Counted from the first letter of the stretch, positions 46,036-55,114 are shown. The stretch: 64,000 bases of DNA from Cyanobacteria bacterium SIG30 (GCA_015152475.1 SUTW01000003.1:124001-188000); one strand, 5' to 3'. Notes: generated by a model not told the origin, from the sequence alone. Numbers and translations are program-made.

Positions 46036-46939
46036 CAACCGCAACACCGGCAATAGCGCCATCTGCAACCGCTGTTATCACTTGTCTTAATGGCGTTACC
46101 CTTATATCGCCAATTGCCCAAACGCCAAAAACACTTGTTCTCATATTGATATCAGTTACAATAAAACCATTTGCATCTTGCTCAATTTGCCCATTAAAAT
46201 GTTGGCAATTTGGTGAAAAACCAATATAAACAAAAACGCCGTCTGTTTCAAAATCTGTAATTTCATTTGTTTTAACATTTTTGAGTTTAACTGATGTAAC
46301 ATGGTTGTCGATAGCAACAATTTCATCAACAACTGTATCCCAAATAAATTCAAGTTTTTCATTTTTAAATGCTCTTTCTTGAATAATTTTGTCTGCCCTT
46401 AATTGATCTCTTCTGTGTACGACATAAACCTTTGAAGCAAATCTTGTTAAATACATAGCTTCTTCAACAGCAGCATTCCCACCACCAACAACAACAACTT
46501 TTTTATCTCTGTAAAAAGCGCCGTCGCAAACTGCACAATAGCTGACTCCACGACCTATATTTTCAAATTCGCCTTTTACATTTAGCGTCTGAGGTTTTGC
46601 GCCTGTTGCAATTATTATGGTTTTTGCTTCAAAAACTTTGCCGTCAAGTGTTTCTATTTTTTTGATATCACTTAATAAATCAACATTTTTTATTTCAATA
46701 TTCGGGAATTTTTCAACTCCAAATTTATCCATATGTTCTTCAAGTTTTTCACTCAATTCCCAACCTTCTATTGAAGAAAACCCAGGATAATTTTCTATTT
46801 CCAGATAATTCACAGGAGTTCCGCCGATAGCAGATATATCTAAAACTGCAGTCTTTAAACCACCTCTTGCGCAATAAATTCCAGAACTAAGTCCTGCAGG
46901 GCCGCCACCCAAAATAATAGTATCAAATATTTCACTCAT
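45989..46939 (-). CDS. trxB: Thioredoxin reductase
   Basis: A flavoenzyme passing electrons from NADPH to thioredoxin. FAD-binding GGGPAGLSSGIYCARGG near 11-27, redox pair CAVC at 135-138, NAD(P)-binding GGGNAAVEEAMYL followed by VHRRDQLRADK (basic residues favour NADPH), and the FAD-contact AIGDIR near 285. Length 316 is standard. The stop lies inside the miaA 3' end, and the start overlaps the upstream secreted-protein gene by 8 bases. Confidence 0.95.
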   Translation of the reverse strand: MSEIFDTIILGGGPAGLSSGIYCARGGLKTAVLDISAIGGTPVNYLEIENYPGFSSIEGWELSEKLEEHMDKFGVEKFPNIEIKNVDLLSDIKKIETLDGKVFEAKTIIIATGAKPQTLNVKGEFENIGRGVSYCAVCDGAFYRDKKVVVVGGGNAAVEEAMYLTRFASKVYVVHRRDQLRADKIIQERAFKNEKLEFIWDTVVDEIVAIDNHVTSVKLKNVKTNEITDFETDGVFVYIGFSPNCQHFNGQIEQDANGFIVTDINMRTSVFGVWAIGDIRVTPLRQVITAVADGAIAGVAVAKYLEEIKVPQEAVS

Positions 46940-47429
46940 TTCTCTCGCTATCTCCTGATATTTTTTGTCCTATAACTTTGTATTTTACAACATATTTGTT
47001 TAAAAGGATACCGTTTTTACTTTTTTCTATTACAAAAGTATCAAAACCTTCAAAAATATCGCCCTTTAAAGTTATTTCCGGCGTTTCGATATATAAAACA
47101 TCAAAACCATTTTCCTTTTCTTGTTTAATTCTTGTAAATTTTAATTTTAATCCTTGAATATTTTTTTCATTTACCTCAATTTCTGAAACAGCGCCTGTCA
47201 TTTCATTTGTTAAAATCAAAATATTTCCAACACCTGATAATCCCCATATATCAACACTTAAAGGATTAAACATTGAAGCATTATTTGACTCAATCATTTT
47301 TGAAGTCACATGCCAACTTCCGTAAAATCCTTTTGGCACTTTTGTTTCAGAAACCGAACCCCTTATAACTTCTGCTTTTGCTGACGTTATAAACAATAAG
47401 ACTAAAAAAATAAGAAAAAGTTTCTTCAT
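46932..47429 (-). CDS. Secreted protein of unknown function
   Basis: 165 residues with a clear signal peptide (KKLFLIFLVLLFITSAKA, cleavage near residue 19). The mature part is beta-rich and begins EVIRGSVSETKVPKGFYGSW; no cysteines or catalytic motif are visible. The GFYGSWHV start resembles small lipocalin-like domains, weakly. It is coupled to trxB by an 8-base overlap and divergent from glyS. Confidence 0.6.
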   Translation of the reverse strand: MKKLFLIFLVLLFITSAKAEVIRGSVSETKVPKGFYGSWHVTSKMIESNNASMFNPLSVDIWGLSGVGNILILTNEMTGAVSEIEVNEKNIQGLKLKFTRIKQEKENGFDVLYIETPEITLKGDIFEGFDTFVIEKSKNGILLNKYVVKYKVIGQKISGDSERNE

Positions 47430-47495
47430 ATCATTTATTATAATGATAAAAATAAAAAACTAAAATAATCGTTTCTATTTTTATTATGTTTAATG

Positions 47496-47501
47496 TAAAA
47501 T
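47496..47501 (+). promoter_or_regulatory. Putative -10 of the glyS-nusB-ftsY transcript
   Basis: TAAAAT ends 6 bases before the glyS ATG at 47508, so transcription would begin at or next to the start codon. No ribosome-binding site is visible. Confidence 0.4.
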
Positions 47502-47507
47502 AAAGCT

Positions 47508-49502
47508 ATGAATAATTTTTTACTAGAAATATTGGTTCAAGAGTTACCATACAAATTTATACCAGATGCAATCAGACAACTAAAAGATGCATTTTCAAAA
47601 CTCTTAAATGAAAATTTAATTGAATATGGCAATATAGATGTTTACGGAACACCTAGAAGACTTGCTGTTATCATTAAAGATTTAGCTCATGCGCAAAAAG
47701 ACATTGAAAAAGACGCAAGAGGTCCAATTCTAAGTATAGCAAAAGACGCAAATGGGAATTATACACCAGCCGCTCTTGGTTTTGCGAAGAAAAACAATGT
47801 TGATGAAAAAAATCTTTATGAAAAAGATAATTATATTTGGGCAAAAATCGAAATAAAAGGCAAATCTGTTAAGGAAATATTGCAAGATAATATTGAAAAG
47901 ATTATTTTATCTATGCAAGGCGCACATTTTATGCGTTGGAAAGATTTAGATATTAAATTTTCAAGACCTATTGAAAATATTGTAGCTTTATTTAATGAAG
48001 AAACACTACCGCTTACCGTAGTTGACCAAACTTCAACAAACACTACACGTGGTTTACGTTTTTACAATGATATAAAAATCAAAAATCCTTTAACATATAT
48101 AGAACAACTAAAAGAAAATCATATTTTAGTTGATCAAAATGAACGCAGAGAAAAAATTGTTGAACTTGCAAATAAAAAAGCTGAGGAAATTGATGCAAAA
48201 GTTCACTTTGAAGACGATTTGTTAGATGAAGTTACTTATTTAACAGAAGCACCAAAGCCAGTTTTATGTAGTTTTGACAAAAAATATCTACAAATACCAG
48301 ATATCGTAAACGTTACAGTTATGGCTGTTCATCAAAGATATTTTCCTCTTTACGACAAAAATAACAAACTTTTAAATAACTTTATTACTATGGCAAACTT
48401 TGTTAATGATGATGAAGAAAGTATCGAAAATATTAAGCGTGGAAATCAAAGAGTTGTTTGCGCAAGATTAGAAGACGGTATATTCTTCTACAAAGAAGAC
48501 AGCAAAGACCCATTAATAAACAAAGTTGAAAACTTAAAAGGTATGACATTCCAAAGAGGCCTTGGTACTTTGTATGACAAAACACAAAGAATACTTGCCC
48601 TTTGTCCTGATGACGAAAACATTAAAAGATGTGCAACTTTATGCAAAGCTGATTTATCAACAAAACTTGTGTTTGAATTCACTGAACTTCAAGGTTTCAT
48701 TGGTGAAGATTATGCAAGAAAAAGTGGCGAATGCGAAGAAGTTGCAAAAGGCATTTCAGAACATTACTATCCGCTTAATGCAACTTCTGAAATTGCAAGT
48801 GGAAAAGAAGGTCAAATTGTGGGCATATTAGATAAAATAGACACAATTTGTGCAGTTTTTATCTCAACACAAGATAACAAGAAAAAACGTCCAACAGGTT
48901 CTGCAGACCCATTAGGCGTCAGACGCGCAACCCTTGGAGTTTTAAGAACAATTCTTGGAACTGAACTCAAAATTGATTTAACTGATTTAATTTCAAAATC
49001 TTTAAAATTATTGTCTGAAGAATTTAATATTGAAATTAAAGAAGAAACTCAAAAAGAAATTGAAGAATTTTTCATAAATCGTTTAATAATTATGCGAAAT
49101 GGCAAATACGAAACAAATGTTTTAGAAGCCGTTGCAGGTAGCATTGATTCGCCATTAAAAGATTTAAAAGAATACTTCAAAAAAGTTGAAAAAACACTAA
49201 AACTTGATGCTGAAGTTATTGAAAATGCAAAAAGAGTTGGAAGAATTATTCCAAAAGATAAAAAAGAATTCAGAAATGTTGATGAAAAACTCTTTAAATT
49301 AGATGAAGAAAAAGAGTTATATAAAGAACTTTTGAATACTAAAGATTATGATGATTTCAATAATTTAGCTAGGGAAACATCTAAATTTTTCGATAAAGTT
49401 TTAGTTATGGATAATGATGAAAATATAAAAGAAAACCGCATAGCCCTTTTAAATGAAGTGAATTCTAAATTTAAAACACTTTGCGACTTCTTAAAATTAT
49501 AA
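47508..49502 (+). CDS. glyS: Glycyl-tRNA synthetase beta subunit
   Basis: The tRNA-binding subunit of the alpha2-beta2 bacterial GlyRS. Family blocks: LLEILVQELPYKFIPDA at the start, GTPRRLAVII, MRWKDLDIKFSRPIEN, AVHQRYFPLYD, ARLEDGIFFYKED, and ADPLGVRRATLGVLR. Length 664 is slightly short of the usual 680-720. The alpha subunit gene glyQ is not in this window, so the subunits are unlinked. It starts a plus-strand run with nusB and ftsY. Confidence 0.95.
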   Translation: MNNFLLEILVQELPYKFIPDAIRQLKDAFSKLLNENLIEYGNIDVYGTPRRLAVIIKDLAHAQKDIEKDARGPILSIAKDANGNYTPAALGFAKKNNVDEKNLYEKDNYIWAKIEIKGKSVKEILQDNIEKIILSMQGAHFMRWKDLDIKFSRPIENIVALFNEETLPLTVVDQTSTNTTRGLRFYNDIKIKNPLTYIEQLKENHILVDQNERREKIVELANKKAEEIDAKVHFEDDLLDEVTYLTEAPKPVLCSFDKKYLQIPDIVNVTVMAVHQRYFPLYDKNNKLLNNFITMANFVNDDEESIENIKRGNQRVVCARLEDGIFFYKEDSKDPLINKVENLKGMTFQRGLGTLYDKTQRILALCPDDENIKRCATLCKADLSTKLVFEFTELQGFIGEDYARKSGECEEVAKGISEHYYPLNATSEIASGKEGQIVGILDKIDTICAVFISTQDNKKKRPTGSADPLGVRRATLGVLRTILGTELKIDLTDLISKSLKLLSEEFNIEIKEETQKEIEEFFINRLIIMRNGKYETNVLEAVAGSIDSPLKDLKEYFKKVEKTLKLDAEVIENAKRVGRIIPKDKKEFRNVDEKLFKLDEEKELYKELLNTKDYDDFNNLARETSKFFDKVLVMDNDENIKENRIALLNEVNSKFKTLCDFLKL

Positions 49503-49514
49503 AGGAATACAAAA

Positions 49515-50168
49515 ATGCAAGCACGAAGAGCAGCAAGGGAATTAACGCTAATTTTGTTTTCACAAGTAGAACAAAATATTGAAAAATATAAAAATGAAGA
49601 CTTTGAAGATATAATCTTAAAATCAGTCAGAACATTGACAAGCAACGCACAAGACGAACTTGAACTTGCAGTTAGCAACGTAATGAAAATAAAAGATTTT
49701 ATAGAAGAATATGAAAATAATCACACAGACAATTTAAAACGCCCAATAGATATTCAAAACATTCCAGTACCAATTCCTATGACATCAGATATGGTTGGAA
49801 ATTTGGATGAATTATTAAGTGCTAGCGAAAAAGCAGTTAGTGCATTAGAAATTGCAGAATTGACAGCTTTATCTCAAAAAACAGATGTTAAACAATATAT
49901 TGAAAAAATAATCAAAACATTCCAAAAAGAAAAAACCAACATTGACAATATTATCGATGAACTATCTCTTGGCTGGAATATTGACAGAATATTTAAAATC
50001 GACAAAAACATATTGAGAATTGCAATCACAGAAATTGCATACATAAAAGAAGTACCGCACAAAGTGGTAATTGATGAAGCACTTGAACTTGCAAAAAAAT
50101 ATTCAACTGACGAATCACCTTCTTTTATAAATGGAATTTTAGCTAAAGTGGTTAATTTACATGTTTAA
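49515..50168 (+). CDS. nusB: Transcription antitermination factor NusB
   Basis: Binds boxA RNA with S10 in rRNA antitermination. The NusB helical core occupies the C-terminal part, with DRIFKIDKNILRIAITEIAY, VPHKVVIDEALELAKKYS and FINGILAKV; the N-terminus reads QARRAARELTLILFSQVEQN. At 217 residues it is longer than most NusB (130-160) because of a helical insertion at about 45-130, as in cyanobacterial NusB. The stop overlaps ftsY by 8 bases. Confidence 0.92.
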   Translation: MQARRAARELTLILFSQVEQNIEKYKNEDFEDIILKSVRTLTSNAQDELELAVSNVMKIKDFIEEYENNHTDNLKRPIDIQNIPVPIPMTSDMVGNLDELLSASEKAVSALEIAELTALSQKTDVKQYIEKIIKTFQKEKTNIDNIIDELSLGWNIDRIFKIDKNILRIAITEIAYIKEVPHKVVIDEALELAKKYSTDESPSFINGILAKVVNLHV

Positions 50169-51078
50169 TTTTTTCAAAAAAAAAGATGATGATTTAAAAA
50201 ATATTGTTGCAAAAACATCAGAAGCTCTTGTCAAGAATGTTTTAAGTTTTGTCAATTTATCAAGCGATAAGATTGACGATTTGACACTGGAAGACATTGA
50301 AACAACATTGATAAAAGCAGACTTAGGTGTTGAATTCACAACAGACATTATTGAAAAAATTGAAAAAGAAAAAGTTAAGCCAAATGAACTTGAATCATTC
50401 TTAAAAAAAGAATTTAGCCAAATCTTAAATGACGCAGGTTCGAATGAACTTATTTACGAAAAAGACCGTTTAAATATTTATTTTGTTGTTGGTATCAACG
50501 GAGCTGGCAAAACAACTCTTATTGGAAAACTTGCAAATAAAATGAGGCTTGAAGGCAACAAGGTTTTAATTGCGGCAGGTGATACATTCAGGGCGGCAGC
50601 CGAAGAACAACTTGACGTTTGGGCGCAAAGAGCACAGGTTGATATTGTCAGAAAAGATAAAATTGACAGTGCAGCTGTTGTTTATGAAGCTATCGAAAAA
50701 GCAAAAAACGAAAATTACAATGTTCTTTTGGTGGACACGGCAGGCAGATTACAAAATAAATTTAATTTAATAGAAGAATTAAAGAAAATAAAAGCAGTGA
50801 CAGATAAAAAAGCGCCAGATTGCGTAAGTGAAACGATTTTGGTTTTAGACGCAAATCTTGGACAAAATGGCATCTCTCAGGCAAAAGTGTTCTTAGAAAG
50901 TGTTGGCGTTAGTTGTGCAGCAATGACAAAGTTGGATGGAACTGCGCGTGGTGGCATAATTCTTGCAATTGCGAAAAACTTCAAAATTCCAACAAAACTC
51001 ATAGGTGTTGGCGAAAAAATTGAGGATATAAAAGAATTTAATTCCAAAGACTTTATCGAAGCTTTGTTTAACAAATAA
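50161..51078 (+). CDS. ftsY: Signal recognition particle receptor FtsY
   Basis: SRP receptor GTPase delivering ribosomes to the membrane. N domain (about 10-95) and G domain with G1 GINGAGKTT at 111-119, AGDTFRAAAEEQL, G3 DTAGRL, G4 TKLDGTARGG, and GVGEKIEDIKEFN at the end. At 305 residues it lacks the long acidic A domain of E. coli FtsY; the short MFNFFKKK amphipathic start may bind lipid. The nusB-ftsY order is one I recall from marine cyanobacteria. Confidence 0.95.
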   Translation: MFNFFKKKDDDLKNIVAKTSEALVKNVLSFVNLSSDKIDDLTLEDIETTLIKADLGVEFTTDIIEKIEKEKVKPNELESFLKKEFSQILNDAGSNELIYEKDRLNIYFVVGINGAGKTTLIGKLANKMRLEGNKVLIAAGDTFRAAAEEQLDVWAQRAQVDIVRKDKIDSAAVVYEAIEKAKNENYNVLLVDTAGRLQNKFNLIEELKKIKAVTDKKAPDCVSETILVLDANLGQNGISQAKVFLESVGVSCAAMTKLDGTARGGIILAIAKNFKIPTKLIGVGEKIEDIKEFNSKDFIEALFNK

Positions 51079-51080
51079 TT

Positions 51081-51830
51081 TTACTGAAAATCATATACAG
51101 AAAATTCCTCATACACAGGAACATATGGAACTTCTCCGAATGGATCGATTGCATCTTTATCGTATTCTGGAAATTTTTCAAAAAACATTTCTCTGATAAA
51201 ACCAGGCCCATCTGGATTATTGTAATAATCAGCTAGCGCTTTTTCATATATTTTTGTTTCAAGCTTTTCTTTTGCCTCTTTTGTACCATTAAAAGAATTT
51301 ATTTTTTTTAAATCTTTTGGTTTTGCCCACTCGCTTAAAATATATTTCTTTGTTGCATTATAAATTCTTTCATCGTATTTTTTAAGTTTAGTGGAAAGCG
51401 CATACACAAAAGAGTTTTCATGGATTGGAATACCATGTTCATTTCTAGCCCACATACTTTTTCTTGTTGTCAGGCTATGAAAATTTCTGGAAATTGCTTC
51501 TTGCAATTCATCATCCGTAAAATTTTGACCTTTGTTATCATAACTTGAAACTTCTTTAATGCCGGCATTTTCTCTTGCAACTACTCTTGCATATGCCTGC
51601 ACTCTTGGCACAAAAAGGCTAACATATTTTTCACTGTCTGACATTTTGTCGAACTGCCCTTTGTTTAAAGCATTTATATTCCCAAGAAAATTTAAATTAT
51701 ACACAGGAGAATTCACAACAAAATCATTTGAATTTTTAGCATAAATTTTGTTTTCAGAATTAAATTTTTTAACAAAAGTATTATAATTTTGTCCAGTTTT
51801 ATAATTTAAAACATTAAAAGAAACCTTCAT
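51081..51830 (-). CDS. Protein of unknown function with NLNFLGN motif
   Basis: 249 residues, no signal peptide or membrane helix. The N-terminal 45 residues are Asn/Lys/Tyr-rich and look disordered, ending in NLNFLGN (45-51), the motif also found in the putative cysteine peptidase and the M16 peptidase. The rest is helical, with LTTRKSMWARNEHG and an acidic, Tyr/Pro-rich C-terminus (DPFGEVPYVPVYEEF). I do not recognise it. It lies 20 bases downstream of recN and 2 bases from convergent ftsY. Confidence 0.55.
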   Translation of the reverse strand: MKVSFNVLNYKTGQNYNTFVKKFNSENKIYAKNSNDFVVNSPVYNLNFLGNINALNKGQFDKMSDSEKYVSLFVPRVQAYARVVARENAGIKEVSSYDNKGQNFTDDELQEAISRNFHSLTTRKSMWARNEHGIPIHENSFVYALSTKLKKYDERIYNATKKYILSEWAKPKDLKKINSFNGTKEAKEKLETKIYEKALADYYNNPDGPGFIREMFFEKFPEYDKDAIDPFGEVPYVPVYEEFSVYDFQ

Positions 51831-51850
51831 TCTTTAATACCCTTTTTGAC

Positions 51851-53467
51851 TTATGGTTTATTAAAACATGAAATTAATAATTGTTGCGCAAATTCTAAAG
51901 ATTTTTCATTAACTTCACCATAGGCAAGTTGCGCAAGTGCTTCCTTTTTCTTATCATCATTCAGTTTTGCAACAAAAACTCTTGTTGTATCTGATTGTTC
52001 CTTAGAAACCCAAAAATGAACATTAGCACAAGAAGCAATTATAGCCTGGTGAGTCACAACAACAACTTGGCAATTAGTTGAAAGTTTTTTCATTGCACGA
52101 GCAACGCTTTGTGAAGCTTTGCCAGAAATTCCTGTGTCAATTTCATCAAAAATAATAGTTTTAATTTTATCAATATTGGCAAAAACTATTTTAATTGCAA
52201 GCATACATCTTGAAATTTCACCACCAGATGCAACTTTTGCAAGTGGCATAAGCTCTTGCGAAATATTTGTTGTAATCAAAAATTCAACATCATCAATGCC
52301 ATTTTTTCCAAAATCTTTTTCCTTAATGTCAATTTTAAAATCTGCGTTTGAAAGTTCTAATTCTTTAAGTTCAGCCAAAATCATTGAAGATAAAATTTTT
52401 GAATATTCTTTTCTTTTTTCGCTAATTAGTTTAGATTTTTCATCCATTTTAGCAAGTAATTCAATTTTTCTTGCTTCAAGAAATTCTATGTTGTTTTCAT
52501 TTGTATCCAAAGCTTTTAATTCAGATTCAAAATTTAAAAGTGCGCCTGATAAATCTTTGCCATATTTTCTTTTTAATTTTTCAATTAAACTTAACCTTTC
52601 ATTAATTTCATCTAATCTTTTAGGGTCATCTTCCAAATTTTCGCTATAAGAGCGAAGTTCATACGCACAAGATTTGATTTCTTCAGATAAATTTACAAGA
52701 TTTTCAGTTATATTTTTTAAATTTTCATCCTTTGAGGAAATTCTAGATAACAAATTTTGAATTTTTGACAAACCTTCACAAATATTTTCATCATCACCAT
52801 TCAGTGCCCAAAAAGCACCCCAGGAAGTTTCTTTTAATTCTTGGGCATTAGACAAAATATCTAATTCTGCATTCAATTCTTCTTCTTCGTTATCAAAAAT
52901 TTCAGCATCTTGAATTTCTTTAATTTGGAATTTTAACAAATCTATTTGTCTTTGATTTTGTTCGTTATTATTTTTTGCAAAATCATATTTTGAAGAAACA
53001 TCTTTATACTCTTTATAATTTTGTTTATAACATTCAAGCAATTCTAAAAACGAAGAATCTTCTCTTGCAATATAATTATCTAAAAGTTCAATATGATATT
53101 TAGGTGCAAGATAAGTATAAGTTTGATGTTGACTATGGATATCAATAAGTTTTTCTCTTATTTCTTTAATTTCATCTAAATTTACAAAAGCACCATTTAT
53201 TCTTGGCTTTGTTCCTGTTTTACTTATTTCTCTTGAAATAATAACTTCTTGCCCATTATCATCAAAAGATAATTCAATTAAAGCATTTTGATTATCATTT
53301 TTAATAACTTCACGGTTAACTTTTCCGCCAAAAACAATGTCTATTGCGCGCAAAATTATTGTTTTTCCAGCACCAGTTTCACCAGTAAAAACATTAACGC
53401 CTTCTTCAAAATCAAGAAATAATTCATCTATTAAAATAAAATTTTTGATATAAAGAGATTTTATCAT
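51851..53467 (-). CDS. recN: DNA repair protein RecN
   Basis: SMC-like ATPase holding broken DNA ends together. Walker A FTGETGAGKTI near 29-39, NGAFVNLDEI, long coiled coils (about 150-350), signature SGGEISR, Walker B IIFDEIDTGISG, and VTHQAIIAS. Length 538 is typical. It overlaps nadK by four bases; this nadK-recN order is common in bacteria. Confidence 0.95.
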   Translation of the reverse strand: MIKSLYIKNFILIDELFLDFEEGVNVFTGETGAGKTIILRAIDIVFGGKVNREVIKNDNQNALIELSFDDNGQEVIISREISKTGTKPRINGAFVNLDEIKEIREKLIDIHSQHQTYTYLAPKYHIELLDNYIAREDSSFLELLECYKQNYKEYKDVSSKYDFAKNNNEQNQRQIDLLKFQIKEIQDAEIFDNEEEELNAELDILSNAQELKETSWGAFWALNGDDENICEGLSKIQNLLSRISSKDENLKNITENLVNLSEEIKSCAYELRSYSENLEDDPKRLDEINERLSLIEKLKRKYGKDLSGALLNFESELKALDTNENNIEFLEARKIELLAKMDEKSKLISEKRKEYSKILSSMILAELKELELSNADFKIDIKEKDFGKNGIDDVEFLITTNISQELMPLAKVASGGEISRCMLAIKIVFANIDKIKTIIFDEIDTGISGKASQSVARAMKKLSTNCQVVVVTHQAIIASCANVHFWVSKEQSDTTRVFVAKLNDDKKKEALAQLAYGEVNEKSLEFAQQLLISCFNKP

Positions 53468-54285
53468 TTTTCAGGTTTTTGCCCCCAATGCAACTTTTCT
53501 CTTAAAACATCATAAAATTCATCACTGTTTTTTTGCAAAAGTAAAAGCTTTGCACTTTTTTCGTATTTTTCAATAACAACTTCGTCCTTAGCATCCATTG
53601 CACTTTGCCCATCTGCAGTTATATGAAACTTAACACAATCAGACATTGTTATTTTTATTTTTTCATTTGTTGGAATAACAAGAGGTCTTGCACTAAGCGT
53701 ATGAGGACAAATAGGAACAATAACAAAAGCATTTAAATTTGGACAAACCACAGGGCCACCTGCAGATAAAGTGTAGGCTGTTGACCCAGTAGGAGTAGAA
53801 ATTATAAGCCCATCGGCCAAATAATTAGAAATAAGTTTATCGTTTATGTAAAGATTCAAAATGGAAGTTCTTGAAAAACTTGCGCCTTTTATAACAATAT
53901 CATTTAGGGCAATTAAATTATTAGAACCAGCTTTCGCTTTGAGCATAAGTCTTTCTTCTATTTTAAAATCACCGTTTCTGATTTTTTTAATAACATCATC
54001 AATATCATCAGGTTTTGCCTGAGCCAAAAAACCAAGACGCCCCAAATTAAAACCAAAAATTTTAATATCCAAAGGTGCACAATAATTTGCACAACGAAGC
54101 AAAGTGCCATCTCCACCAACAGAAATTAACAGATTTGAATTTTTGACACATTCCAAACCCGAAATTTCATGAACGGACACCACAGAAGAATTTTCAAGCT
54201 TTTTTGAAATCTCACAAGCAAGCTTAAAAGCCCCCTCGATATCTGGATTATAAACTATTGAAATTTTATTGATATCAATTTTCAT
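53464..54285 (-). CDS. nadK: NAD kinase
   Basis: Phosphorylates NAD to NADP. Diagnostic GGDGTLLRCA near 57-66 (catalytic Asp), NLGRLGFLA, LNDIVIKG, TPTGSTAYTLSAGGPV for NAD binding, and PICPHTLSARPLV. Length 273 is normal. It begins 2 bases after yajQ and overlaps recN. Confidence 0.96.
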   Translation of the reverse strand: MKIDINKISIVYNPDIEGAFKLACEISKKLENSSVVSVHEISGLECVKNSNLLISVGGDGTLLRCANYCAPLDIKIFGFNLGRLGFLAQAKPDDIDDVIKKIRNGDFKIEERLMLKAKAGSNNLIALNDIVIKGASFSRTSILNLYINDKLISNYLADGLIISTPTGSTAYTLSAGGPVVCPNLNAFVIVPICPHTLSARPLVIPTNEKIKITMSDCVKFHITADGQSAMDAKDEVVIEKYEKSAKLLLLQKNSDEFYDVLREKLHWGQKPEK

Positions 54286-54287
54286 TT

Positions 54288-54788
54288 TTATCTATAATTT
54301 GTAAATTGAAGTGACAAATCAATTTCGTTTTCTTTGCTTCTTAAAAGTTGTATGATTTCCTGAAGGTCGTCTCTGCTTTTGCCAGAAACTCTAACTTGTT
54401 CACCTTGAATAGAAGCTTGAACCTTAAGTTTTGAATCTTTAATTATACTTGTAATTTTTTTAGCTTTTTCTTGAGTTAAACCTTTTTTAAGATTAAAAAC
54501 TTGACGAACTTTGCCCCCAAGCGCATTTTCGATATTTTGAGCATCTAAAATTTTAATGCTTAGATTTCTTTTTACCATTTTTGATTGCAAAATATCCAAA
54601 ATATTTCTAAGTTTCATATCGTCAGATGTAGTTATAGTAATTGCTTTATCGGCGTCAAGTTCAATTTCTGAACCAGAATCTTTAAGGTCAAATCTGCTAG
54701 CCACATCACGTTTTGTTTGGTCAACTGCATTTACTAACTCTTGTTTATCAAACTCAGATACAACATCAAAACTACAATCTTTTGCCAT
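54288..54788 (-). CDS. yajQ: YajQ family nucleotide-binding protein
   Basis: 166 residues of the DUF520/YajQ family, two ferredoxin-like halves: CSFDVVSEFDKQELVNAVDQ at the start and LKVQASIQGEQVRVSGKSRD near the end. Some members bind c-di-GMP and act on transcription; others are reported to bind tRNA or nucleotides. Starts behind GAGGGAGAAAAA. It sits just after the rpsU terminator, so it may be read partly by readthrough from rpsU. Confidence 0.93.
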   Translation of the reverse strand: MAKDCSFDVVSEFDKQELVNAVDQTKRDVASRFDLKDSGSEIELDADKAITITTSDDMKLRNILDILQSKMVKRNLSIKILDAQNIENALGGKVRQVFNLKKGLTQEKAKKITSIIKDSKLKVQASIQGEQVRVSGKSRDDLQEIIQLLRSKENEIDLSLQFTNYR

Positions 54789-54810
54789 TTTTTCTCCCTC
54801 ATAAATAGTT

Positions 54811-54835
54811 AAAAAAGGGACTCTAAAGTCCCTTT
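54811..54835 (-). terminator. rpsU terminator
   Basis: Hairpin AAAGGGACT/AGTCCCTTT (loop of 4); on the minus strand it is followed by TTTTTT. It lies between the rpsU stop and the yajQ ATG and may only attenuate, because no clear separate promoter precedes yajQ. Confidence 0.85.
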
Positions 54836-54842
54836 AAATATA

Positions 54843-55016
54843 TTAAACACGTCTTTTGCGTGCTGCTTCTGACTTACGTTTTCTTTTTACAGATGGTTTT
54901 TCGTAAGTTTCTCTTCTTTTGATTTCAGATAAAATCCCTGCTTTTTGGATTTTTTTCTTAAATCTTTTAAGAGCGCTTTCTATATTTTCGTTTTCACGTA
55001 CTCTAACTTCTGGCAA
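54843..55016 (-). CDS. rpsU: 30S ribosomal protein S21 (TTG start)
   Basis: A 57-residue basic protein needed for initiation on some mRNAs. Matches S21 throughout: [19 protein letters not shown], then [19 protein letters not shown] and RKRRV. I start at TTG 55016, preceded by AAGGAGGTGAAAACA, an unbroken match to the 16S anti-SD. A longer reading from 55061 would begin inside the promoter and add 15 residues absent from the family. With TTG the length equals that of Bacillus S21. Confidence 0.95.
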   Translation of the reverse strand: MPEVRVRENENIESALKRFKKKIQKAGILSEIKRRETYEKPSVKRKRKSEAARKRRV

Positions 55017-55046
55017 TGTTTTCACCTCCTTAAAGGGTTTTACTGA

Positions 55047-55075
55047 AATATAACACGACAAAAGTCAAACGTCAA
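55047..55075 (-). promoter_or_regulatory. rpsU promoter
   Basis: On the minus strand: TTGACG, 17-base spacer, TATATT preceded by TGT (extended -10). Transcription would start near 55040, giving a leader of about 24 bases with a perfect SD. This is among the best promoters in the window, as expected for a ribosomal protein gene. Confidence 0.8.
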
Positions 55076-55114
55076 GCTTAAAAGGAGGTTTGGTAAAATA
55101 AAAAAAATTAAAAC

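Noticed and set aside
52119-52649. 176-codon plus-strand frame inside recN
   Set aside because: Ser/Phe/Ile-rich antisense shadow of the RecN coiled coil; no start site.
53464-55016. Horizontal island around nadK-recN-rpsU
   Set aside because: Base composition and codon use match the surroundings, and all genes are core functions in common order.
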